From Ficedula albicollis (taxonomy: Eukaryota; Chordata; Aves; Passeriformes; Muscicapidae): a DNA stretch of 64,000 bases. Shown piece after piece: positions 1 to 11,385 of the stretch (the first letter of the stretch is position 1; each line of letters opens with the position of its first letter). The stretch lies in assembly GCF_000247815.1 (NCBI RefSeq), contig NC_021678.1, forward strand, positions 28,064,451-28,128,450. Reading direction: 5' to 3'. Below the pieces are notes generated by a model that worked only from the letters and a program-made list of their open reading frames with translations, did no database searches and had not been told where the DNA came from. The position numbers and the translations under genes were made by a program.

Positions 1-339
1 CCCAAATGTGAACATGAATAAAAACAAGACTTCTTGGAACTTGTGGAACTCATATGGGGCACAAATCCAGAATATGGGTTTGTTTATTTGCATTCCAGTA
101 GCTCGGAAAACTCAGGCCCTCCAAGTGATGGGAATTGGTAACACATTCTCCTGCTGGCTTCTGCTTTCTGGGCACCTCAGTGCCCAGAGTCTTGCATGTG
201 AGCAAATGTTTTAGATAGTGATGTGCTGAAAGCATGGAACCAGATCTCCTTCCTTCCTTCGTGCACATTCAGACACAGCTTCCGTTGTTCGCCTGGAGTG
301 GCACGGGCTGTTTGTGGCTCTTCAAGATTACTCTTACTT

Positions 340-1122
<783 letters not shown>

Positions 1123-2159
1123 AGGAAGGAATGGGTAAACATAACTATTTCTCTAGTAGGCATTTTCTAGGAATAGAACTCTCAGGTCAACCAGTGTCTA
1201 GTGCTAAACAGGAGCTGCTGCAGTGGCCTGATCTATGTGTGCAGCTGCTTTTCTTAATTCTGGAAGGGGGCTGAATGCATGTGGCTGTACACATTTTTTC
1301 CAGCACTATAGAGGGCTTTTAGAAGTCCCATATTAACTGGGACAGCACAGCACCGTGCAGAGAGAAAAGCTTGGGCTGAAATTATATTTATATAATATGT
1401 ACAGCGCGGGAGTTTGTTTGGGATAACTAATTTCTCTGCGGACCTGCTTTGGTTCAGAATCAAACATTTGTGGTGCAGTGAGCTGAGGCTTTTCTTGCTT
1501 CTGAATCAGCACCCCACATGCTGCAGACAGGGCACCTGTGTGTGCTCAGCCTGTCTGCTGGTGGCAGTGCCACAGAGAAGTTGTGGCTGTCCCCGAGCCT
1601 GGGCTGTCTGACAGGAGATAAGCAAGAAGAAAACTCATGGTGTCTTCCAGAAATGGTGAAAAGTAGAGAAAATAGGTGCTAAGACCCAGCAGTCTTTTTG
1701 GGGCAGCACTCTGTCTTTAGGGCTCATACAGCACTGGGCAGTTGGAGCAGTTGACTTGGTGCATTTGTTGAAAGAAGGCTGACAGATGACCCATTCAGTA
1801 ATGAGATCATATTCTTAATTCATGATAGGTTTTCCCTCTCCTGACACTGATATCCACCTTTTCCCTTGTCCCATCCTCTCCATGCTTATGCGATTTTGTT
1901 TCTTTGTGGGTTTTATTCTATTTCTAGATATGCTATGATTAGTAAAATTAATGTAATACTGTCTTTGCAATCTGTTTTATTTTCTTATTCCTGAACTATA
2001 ACACAGTGGTATGAAATCGTTAGTTCTGCACAGATTTTGTCTCCACAAACATATAAGGTTGTCTTAATTTTTTGTTTCAGTTCCTTGCATAAGTTTTAAT
2101 TTATACTTTTTTATCCATGTTACCTAAGATTTGTTATTTTTTTTGCCTTTCTTTTCTGA

Positions 2160-2198
2160 ACTCATTTTTCTTTTCCCATTTTTGTTTCCTCCATCCAG
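2160..2198 (+). promoter_or_regulatory. TCF7L2: Splice acceptor with polypyrimidine tract of the TCF7L2 exon
   Basis: About 30 of these bases are T or C, ending CCATCCAG immediately before the first codon TAT. The tract is long and strong, consistent with constitutive use of the exon. The matching donor is GTAAGT at 2301-2306. Confidence 0.9.
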
Positions 2199-2300
2199 TA
2201 TCTGCAGATGAAATGGCCACTGCTTGATGTTCAGGCAGGGAGCCTTCAAAGTAGACAAGCCCTCAAGGATGCTAGGTCTCCATCTCCAGCACACATTGTT
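2199..2300 (+). CDS. TCF7L2: TCF7L2 internal coding exon (exon 5 in human numbering)
   Basis: This is an internal exon of TCF7L2, the TCF/LEF HMG-box factor that binds beta-catenin and switches Wnt target genes in the nucleus. Its 102 bases read as 34 codons in one open frame, starting YLQMKWPLLD and ending ARSPSPAHIV, which matches vertebrate TCF7L2 as I remember it. The stretch VQAGSLQSRQALKDA separates it from TCF7L1, which is shorter here, and LEF1 lacks the YLQMKWPLLD block. The acceptor is a long T/C tract ending in CAG at 2196-2198, and the donor is GTAAGT at 2301. Both junctions are phase 0, so skipping the exon would keep the frame. In the protein it lies between the N-terminal beta-catenin-binding region and the HMG box, next to the Groucho/TLE-interacting region. 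The SPSP motif offers two proline-directed phosphorylation sites. No change disrupts it. Exon numbering is from memory. Confidence 0.94.
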
Positions 2301-4326
2301 GTAAGTAAACGCAGAAAGATGTTCTTCCTTTGTTTAAAACAAAAAAAAGGCATTTGGCATTAATGGCATTGGTTGTCATCAGTTTTCTTTTGCACAGACC
2401 AAAGGAGAAATACCTCAAAACAAACAAATCCCTAACAAGCCTGTGGTAAAAGGAGGGAATACTTTTGTTATCACTGGGCTGTTTATGAAATTATCATCCA
2501 TGTGCCTTGCAGGAGATCAGGGAGTCAAAAATGCTCTAAATTTACACACTGCAGAATTACGTAGTGGCAGTGGAGTCCAGTCAGGCTGGTTTACACATCT
2601 GACAGTGTTGAAGTGAAGAGAGTGAAGAGACTGTCTGGAAAGTATTAGAAAAATCAAAACAAAACCTATTCTATGTCCTTTACTGAAAGGAATCTTTTCT
2701 AATTGTAAAATCTTGGATGAGAGTTTGAGAGTCGGTCAGGACTTTTACCTGGGTGAAGGCTCAAAAGAGCCAAGTTCAACAAAGCACATGTTCCTTTGTG
2801 ATGTGATGACTTCTCATTTAGTATAAACATTGCTATCAAATGTTTACTACTACCTGTAAAATATAATTTTTTATATTTATATGTGCTCTTTATAATGAAT
2901 AATATTTTTAAAAAATACTATTATTTTTTAACTTCTAACTTAAATTTTCAATTCTGTTAATTTGTCTTGTGCTTCTGTTGTGAAAAAAATGTTGAGTTTG
3001 CAGTGTTCAGTACTAATTTACATGAGAGTGGTTTGGGGGTTTATTTTACTTTCTAAAATAGCATCCAAAGAGATCTATAAGGAAATGGTTTGTTAATGTG
3101 GTGATTTGCAAGAGAGGTGAAGTGCAATGGTCCATCCTCACACACAGCCAGTGTCAGTGGCAGCTATTGTTAAGGAGCACCTTAGCTCTGACTATTCATC
3201 TGGGAGATTTACCTCTGGAGATTTTTTAAAAAACTTTTTACAACCATTGGATGATAAGGTAAATACCAGGAAAAGAAACTGCTCATTCTTTGCTTTTTGC
3301 TCTGTAAATCTGCAGCTGACATAGCTGGTAGATCACTGGTTTTGCTAGAAATCTCAAATCATACTAAATATTTTGAGGTGCTTCTTTTTCCATTGTTGTC
3401 TCTTTAAATTGAGAATTGTCAGTCCATTGTGATATCATAGTTCTTTATTCAAAAGATTTGCTATGTTTTAGAATCCATAGCTTCTAAACCATCCTTCAAT
3501 CCATCAGAGAGCAATTGGAACAAGACTGGTGTCTGCCCAGTTGATATCTAGCACTGGCTGCTTCACTTTTTCAGAACTACTTTGCTTTTCCTTCCTGTCC
3601 ACTTGGGCTGTCACTGGAGGAGGAGATCAGAGAAAAGATGTCTGGCTGGTTAATCAGAAATCTACAGTCATCAAAACCTGCCATCATCTTACTCCTAATA
3701 AGAAATGAGCTAGAGAAACTTTTCTATTTTAATTCTTTTCTTCTCACTGCTGTGCTAGAGACTGACACAGGGGTGGGAATGTTCCTGGGGCTCATGCTGG
3801 AGAGGTGTCAGGCTCCTGGGAAGAGATGGAGAGAGAGCAAGAGGCTTCTGCTGGTGATTGCAGCTGGGGAGGGCAGGATGGGCTCACCTAATCCACTCTC
3901 CCTGAGCCTGCTGCCCTGCAGGAGAGCAGACACTGCCTTTAAAACCCAAAACCCTACGGTGCTGAGGGGTTGACTGGGGTCTTGGCTCCCCTGACTCTCT
4001 CCAGCCCTTCCACCCAGGTGCGGGCGAGGTGGAGATGAGTGGTCAGCAAAATATGCAAAAAAGGGTTCAAAAATCACAATCATTTTGGAAAATGAAGCAA
4101 AACCTGCTTCCAGGGAGGCTGAGGTTGATCTGCTTTGTGTTTTGACCATTTATGGGGTTCTTATGGGTCCCTTTAAAAGCTGTTTCACTCTGCTATTCAA
4201 TAAAAAGCATATTTACCATAGCAACCACTTAGGCCATGAGGAACATATACTACCTCTGAGATGGAGGCCACCTTCCCAAAGAGCCACAGCTGGCATTTGT
4301 AATGTGATCTTTTGTGCTACTTACAA

Positions 4327-4395
4327 TGTTGGAGGGAGAGGAGGAGGGAGGGAGGGGGGAGAGCAGTGGGTTTTTGGGTGGGGGGGTGGTTCTGC
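4327..4395 (+). repeat. Purine-rich, G-quadruplex-prone tract
   Basis: A G/A-rich stretch with several runs of three or more G, including GGGTTTTTGGGTGGGGGGG near its end. The spacing of G runs fits the usual quadruplex pattern on the + strand. It lies 2.0 kb downstream of the exon in the transcribed orientation, so the RNA could fold as well. No function is shown. Confidence 0.5.
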
Positions 4396-5040
4396 AAGGT
4401 TTAATGTTTATTTCTAGCAGCAAACTGTTTTGCCTTGTTCTGTTAAAATATATAAATAAGAGGCAGCTTTTTTCCACCCTTTTTCCTGGCACCAACCCCA
4501 GGCCACATTAATTTTGTGGAGTGAAAATGGTCTTTTTTTTTTTTTTTTTTTTGGTAAATAAAGTTAGAGTGGGTAATGGCATTTGGGGGAGATAAAGTGG
4601 CTGCAGATGCCAGTTGGCCTGGGATGTGTCAGGCATCTCTGGTGTCCCCATTGCTGCTGCTGTGCCTGCCCACAGCACCTGGGACCTGGCTGCTCTTGCA
4701 CAGGGCTCCACATCCACTTCTGCATTTGTGAAAACACAATTAACCTTTTTGTGCAACGGTGAGGGGTGCTTCATGGGCATCCTGGTGTTTCTGTGCAAGT
4801 GTAGGGATAGAAACTGGTTCTCTATCCTGGTTGCTGGGTCTGGTCTACCCATCAAGTGTACCTATGCCAGTTTTCCATCTCCAAATCACTTGGGCTGCCC
4901 TGAGGATCTGTAGGAAAATGCTAACACCTGCAAATCACTTCTTATCTTTCCCCTATCTCTGAAATCAGGATTTGAGGCTAATCTTCATAGCTGGATTACA
5001 AAGAGAGGAAAGGAGACTGTGGCGACTTGGGTTTCCTCCC

Positions 5041-5160
5041 TCCTTTTTTTTTTTTTTTTTTTTTTCCCCCCCCCTTGGGTTTTTTTTTTTTTTCTTTCCC
5101 CCCTCCCCTTTCTCTTTTCTTCCTCCCCACTCTCCCCTTATTTTTTTTTTTTCTTCCATT
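5041..5160. repeat. Polypyrimidine C/T low-complexity tract
   Basis: About 120 bases consisting almost only of T and C, with T runs of 12-23 separated by C runs. The frames rich in phenylalanine, proline or lysine read through it are by-products of this composition. Confidence 0.9.
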
Positions 5161-6532
5161 ATTTAACACAATTTCTTCTCAGTGCTTGGCTGTGACAGCC
5201 ACAAGCTCCATGTCAGCCTTCACTCCCAGCTCCAATGAAACTCCCCTTAGGAGTTCAGCTTAATGACTCAAGGCTGCATAACATGGCTGTCTGTAATGCC
5301 TTAAGTAAAATCTGTTCTGTTTGTCAGCCATCCTCCTTTCAGATTTGTTTAAGAACATTAAGTTAAGACTACAAAAATTGAAGCAAAAGACCAGCATGAA
5401 TAATTTGGCTGGATTGCTGTCCCCAGTGCTGAGGGCTGGGTTAATACTGCTTTTTCATGGTGCTTGAGAGAGTCTCCAAGGCCCATAATGAGAAACAGAA
5501 TATTAAACTGAAATTATGTTCAGTATGTCTTGTGGAAGGTACAGCATGAGGCTCCTTTTAAGACCAGTGCATTTATTTATATTTAGGTGCTTCACTCATC
5601 TGGCAAGACTTTTTGCATCTTGCTCTGGCACAGTCATGCTGCTTATGTGTCCAAAGGTGAAAGAAAACTGGGGGAAAAATTGTTTTAATAGTATATTATT
5701 GAGCTTGCTAGGTCAAAATTTTGAATTCAGCCTGCAGACAGTACTATTATGAGGCTGGGACATTTTAAAAGTATTTTTTATGGTTATTTCCCCTCTTTTT
5801 TTTCTGACCTTTGATTTCCTTGAAGGTATTGAGATTTTGTGAAGCAGTCCTAGCAGGAAGTTTTGGGTGTAAAGCAGACGCCAGCTGGGTGCCTTGCTCT
5901 CAGGGGATGGGGTGCTGGCTGTGCTGGAGTCCCATGTGTGCACCTGATCTGATCCACACGTGTGCTGCCAGCACGGTGATAAGGGGGAGAGATGAGGGAT
6001 GGAGGAGTGGGAATCTCACATGAACATTTTCTGTTGCAGCCTGGACAGGCAGGTGAAAATGAGCAAGGCATGTCAGTGCTAGGATCTCTGAAATCTGCTC
6101 TCTGCAGAAAGCAAGCTGCTTTAAAACATGTTTTATCTGTGTGCTTTCCTACAACCTTAAGGAGAAAACCAGAGCTGTTCTTCCCTGCTCTCTGCAAAGT
6201 AAATACTCTGGCTCAGCCATACCCGGTTTTGGGCAGGAGTGTGGGTGAAGGTCCAGTCCTGGGATCCTGCCTCCTGCAGGCTGTGCAAAGACTTGCTTTT
6301 AGCTTCCTCTGTACCCAGCAAAAACATTCAGAACCCAAAATGATGGTGGCACAGTACAATATATTCCTTATAAAACACTAAGGGCTTTAAAAAATTCCTG
6401 CATTTTGAAGTAAATGTCAATGTTAACCTCGGGGGGAGGACTTCCAGTACTTTTTGGCCTAATATGTAAGGAACACAGCCATATAGTAGACTGAATCACC
6501 AAAAACAAAGAATCTCTGTGCAGTAGTGTATC

Positions 6533-6739
6533 TATTTTTTTTTCCTTTTTTTTTTTTTTTTTAAAAAAATTTTTTTTTTTTTTAAAAAAAGTAAAAATGT
6601 TTTTTCAAAACATAATGTGACAAGCAAAACTGAAGGCAAAACCATCTGAAACATACTGACTGTTCACAGCCTCTTCAATGGCCAGGCATCTGGGACCTCT
6701 GGGGTGGTTTGGAGAGATCAGGAGGTTTTTTTCCCAGAA
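6533..6739. repeat. Left copy of a duplicated flank beside the N gap and G run 2
   Basis: A T/A-rich tract (6533-6590) is followed by 148 bases (6591-6738) that reappear at 7739-7886, offset 1148, with no difference I could see. The left copy ends at the N gap. Identical sequence on both sides of a gap and a G run is typical of a false duplication made when contig ends were joined. Confidence 0.9.
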
Positions 6740-6798
6740 NNNNNNNNNNNNNNNNNNNNNNNNNNNNNNNNNNNNNNNNNNNNNNNNNNNNNNNNNNN
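6740..6798. other. Assembly gap (59 N)
   Basis: Fifty-nine undetermined bases directly before an A8 and the 897-base G run. The assembly is unresolved here, so distances across 6533-7886 should not be trusted. Confidence 0.98.
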
Positions 6799-6806
6799 AA
6801 AAAAAA

Positions 6807-7886
<1,080 letters not shown>

Positions 7887-10406
7887 GTGACTGGAGTTGA
7901 AGCTGCCCGGTCTGCCCTGCCTGTTCCCTAATTTTTTTGTCTCATGTGGTTTGTACTTCTGCATTTTAAAGAAAAAACAAATGCTTACTAGTAGCAGTCA
8001 GGTTTATCTCAGATTTAAAAAAGCACCTACAGTGTCACTCCAGACAGGCTGGAAGTGGGGTGCGTCCAGAAATGTGTATATGTCCTGTATGTGTGGAGCC
8101 ATAATCTTGTAACTTCCACTCACAGTGCTCTGAGAGGGCTTTTAAAGCTCCTGCTTTGCTTGTCTTTAATGTTTTGTTGTAGGGAGACTGTTCTTGCTCT
8201 GCAGAAACCTCTTGAGATGATCCCAGGCTGCCTGCAATCATGTCAGGACACCTCCTTGTGTCCCTAGAGATCTGCAGGGTGATCAGGAGCACTGTGGTGC
8301 TGTGGGAGAAGGGTTTGGCTGGGGATCACTGAAATCAGTGCCTGGGATTGAGAGGGACACGTTGTGAGCTGTCCCGTGCCCAGTCAGTCCCTGATGGCTG
8401 GCAGGTCATGGACCCAGCACTCAGATCCCTGAGACTCACACTGCAGAAATACCCACACAGACTTAATTGGAAAGCTCCTTCAGTGACTCTCTCCTTTTTA
8501 AATACTCTATACTTTATTTAGCTAATTGCTCTGGCAATTGCAAAGTAAATAAAATGTTTCATTAATACATGCCCAAAAGTGTGCAAACATCTTGTCCTGA
8601 ATTTTTGGAGCTTCTTGGAATTAAGCCACAGAACAAATTAAGCTTGCTGAGAATTTTGTGGCTGAATCTTTCACCACTAATTTCTTTTGATTTTTTGTTG
8701 GAGAGGGCTGTGTTTAAGAAAATTCTGTGTACAAAGCAGGATGTTTGGGGCTAAGTATAGAATTCACCTACCGGCAGCCCAATAAAATTGCTTTGGACGG
8801 GTTCCTATAAAACACACCCATTATATTCAGTATATTATATCCAATGACTGGAACCTAGAGCTTGGTTTGTGTAGACAGCAGAAGAAATGTGGGCTCCTTG
8901 AAAGTAATTCACTTGGTAATTCGATATGTTTGCAAAATAGTTCAGACTTTAGGGGTCTGCTTCATGCCCTTTGTTTATTCTGTAACACAATGTCCATCCT
9001 CCACAGCCCCCGTTTCAGCACTGGAGGTAACTCCTCTGCTGTAATGCTGAGACTGGGGAAATGTGCAGGCTTGTACCTCTCACTGTGAAGTGAGCAGGAA
9101 TTTAATGCTTCTGCAAACATCAGTCAGCACTAAGGCACCTTCAGAAGACACCTTGGGGCTGGATTGGCAGCTGGGATGAATTGTCATGCTTGGTTTAGTC
9201 AGGAGATCTGTGGGTAGCTCCAAGAACTCTGAGGTATTTGGATGTAGGGATATTTCAGCTGTGAATAAATGCTGCAAAATGTATAGTACTGCCAACCCCA
9301 ATTGTTCTAGGATCATGAGTCAGGCCTCAAAAGATCATGAGGATTTGTGGGGAGGGTTTGTGTGTTGTTTTTGTTTGTTTTCTGTTTCTTAAATAATACA
9401 TTTTGTATTCTCTTTATTTGTTCTGTTTCCTGAGCCTGCGGGGTATACTCTGCTCAATCTCAAAGTTTTCTCTATAGCAGTTTGTGAGCTTGCTGTGTGC
9501 TGTAAGTGGAGTCTGAGGTTCTTCCCTAAACACTTGACTTCAAGGCTGCCATGCCTTGAAAAGCAGCAAGCATTGCTAGACAGGCTGTAAAACTGTAGGA
9601 GTAAGCAACCCTAAGTGTTGCTGCAGGACAAGGCAGCTGAGTAGGGGTGTTAGGATATGCTTGGCTCAATCGAAGGCTCATCTGTTGAGCATCCATTTCT
9701 TGTGAATCATCTGGTTTGACTTTGGGGGAACCTGGTCCTTGGTGCTGGCAAAGGCTCTGGCTTTGAGTGCTGGGGTGACTTACCTTGTGATGGATGTCTG
9801 CAACATTTCCAGGCAGGGTCAGGCTTCTCTGACATCACTGGGGATGGCTCAGCAGGTCCTCCTGAAGTAGCAGGTTTACAGCCATGGATATTGCAGTGAA
9901 CCACCCACAGTTTTGGTTTCCTGAAGAGGCTGTGCAGCCTTCCACGTAAGTTGGAGCCTTGAGATTTGCCATTTTGGTTTGTTATGACACACCAAAGTAC
10001 ATCTCTCTCTGACATATCTGAGTATTGAAGCTCTCTGTGTGAAGAGGAAGCAAGACAAAAGCTTGCTCATCAGATCATCTTAAGAGAGATGTAGCTGTGC
10101 TGCCTTCAGTGTGGTGGAAGTGCACCTACAGCACGATTCCCTCTTGTATCTTTTGTTCATAAAATAACCCCTTAATGTGACACAAAAGGGATACCTAAAT
10201 TCTGGCCATTTTGGCTAGTTGGTCTGGGATACAATAAACTCTGCGGAGAGCAACATTTTGAGAAACCCACGCTGGGAAGATGGTTTGGGAGAGTATTTCA
10301 GCACAGAGGAGTGCAAGCTGCGCTTCGAATTCAATCAGAGGGCAGTTTGCTCTGCTGGAGCATGCATGTTAAATGAACCTGAGGGCCCCCAGTCAAACAG
10401 CAGCAG
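7887..10406. other. Intronic sequence, no gene seen
   Basis: Single-copy intron of mixed composition. Frames at 8035-8292, 9080-9316 and 9707-10015 have no recognisable features. No transposon fragment was identified. Confidence 0.55.
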
Positions 10407-10640
10407 GCAGCAGGGTGGCCGTGCCAGGCGGAGCGGGGGGACGCGGCCGCTCGGTCCCCAGGGCCCCGGGCGGGTGCGAGGGCTGCAGCAGCAGCAGCCC
10501 GGCCTTGGCAGCGGGCGAGGAGCCGGGAGATGCTGCAGAGCCAGATGGGCGAGGCTGGCAGATCAAAGTGGATGCGTACCGAGGGTGGCAGGCTTGGCAG
10601 GGCCGCTCGCCGCAGGTCCTGCTCCCCGCGCACCCTGCCT
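10407..10640. promoter_or_regulatory. CpG island; candidate internal promoter of TCF7L2
   Basis: By hand count there are about 22 CpG in roughly 215 bases at over 70% G+C. The observed/expected ratio is near 0.75, which meets the usual island criteria; surrounding intron has very few CpG. It contains a NotI site (GCGGCCGC, 10443-10450), several CAG/GCA runs, and a TCF/LEF-type site ATCAAAG near 10562. It lies 8.1 kb after the coding exon. From memory, an internal Tcf7l2 promoter in this intron has been reported in mouse, giving a form without the beta-catenin-binding end. That makes a promoter role plausible here, but it is inference. A weak donor (TAG/GTACTG) sits at 10687. The 155-residue frame at 10219-10686 is a by-product of base composition. 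Alternatives are an enhancer island or a retained G/C-rich patch. Confidence 0.6.
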
Positions 10641-10886
10641 GCAGCTGAGTTTGTGGCTGGATTCAATCTGGAGCTTAGAGAAGTAGGTACTGAATAATGC
10701 AACCAGAGCCCGTGCTGACTGCAGCAGCAGCAGCCATCATGTGTGGAGAAGGTTTAACGGGTATGATATGGCCCTGGCACTTATTTTTCTCCAAATTTCT
10801 AGAACCACAGTCTTCCCTTACCAGTACAGCTCTGGTCTTGTTGATGCAGGGTGGAAAAGCTCAACTAGGCGGTGGAAGTGGCTGTC

Positions 10887-11065
10887 TCAGAATAACTATT
10901 CCTCATTATCTCTCCATGTGGCCACTCTTATTCAGCAGTAAGAGGTCCTTTGTGTGGTTTAGCTTAATCCGCTTTGGAAACGGATTAAGCTAAATCTCAC
11001 AAAGGAACTCTTAGTGCTGAAAAACAGTGTCCACACGGAAAGATAATTCGAAATAGTTGTTCTGC
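10887..11065. repeat. Long imperfect inverted repeat (hairpin, MITE-like)
   Basis: Two arms of about 85 bases, 10887-10971 and 10981-11065, are reverse complements around a 9-base loop CTTTGGAAA (10972-10980). The inner 11 base pairs are perfect (GCTTAATCCG paired with CGGATTAAGC). Agreement over the next 70 positions is around 80-85% by hand alignment. The structure suggests an old palindromic non-autonomous DNA transposon or an ancient conserved hairpin repeat. I could not assign a family or define target-site duplications. Weaker pairing may continue outside the stated ends. Confidence 0.8.
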
Positions 11066-11243
11066 GTTTTTCAATTCACACTCGAGCACAAAAACTTTCC
11101 TGTGCAGATGAGACTACTTGAATAGCAACCACCTATTTTCTGTCTAAACAAGGTCTGTGTGCTGTGTCCAGGTGCTCTAGTAAAGTAAACAGCACATATT
11201 TTCATTAAAAAGAAAGGAAGGAAGCTGGCATTGCTGGGCTCAA

Positions 11244-11385
11244 GACCATTTTTTTGCCAGTTTGCTCAAGCCCAGGATTATTGTGGTTTCATGTGGTTTG
11301 GGATTAGATTATTGGACCATGTTTTTGCCAGTTTGCTCAAGACCAGGATTATTGTGGTTTCATGTGGTTTGGGATTAGATTATTA
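11244..11385. repeat. 71-bp tandem duplication
   Basis: Two adjacent copies (about 11244-11314 and 11315-11385), both containing GCCAGTTTGCTCAAG and TTCATGTGGTTTGGGATTAG at an offset of 71. A few substitutions separate them. Simple local duplication within intron. Confidence 0.9.

Larger units (their letters stand above)
2301..6532. other. Intronic sequence with A/T-rich and low-complexity tracts, no gene seen
   Basis: Single-copy intron. Positions 2850-2950 are very A/T rich. There is a T20 tract at 4533-4552. Open frames at 3638-3973, 4085-4417 and 5992-6381 have no recognisable motifs, signal peptide or splice context and look like chance frames in G/C-richer intron. Confidence 0.6.

Noticed and set aside
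10219..10702. Overlapping open frames of 155 and 123 residues on both strands
   Set aside because: High G+C and CpG island composition suppress stop codons; no recognisable domain and no splice structure.
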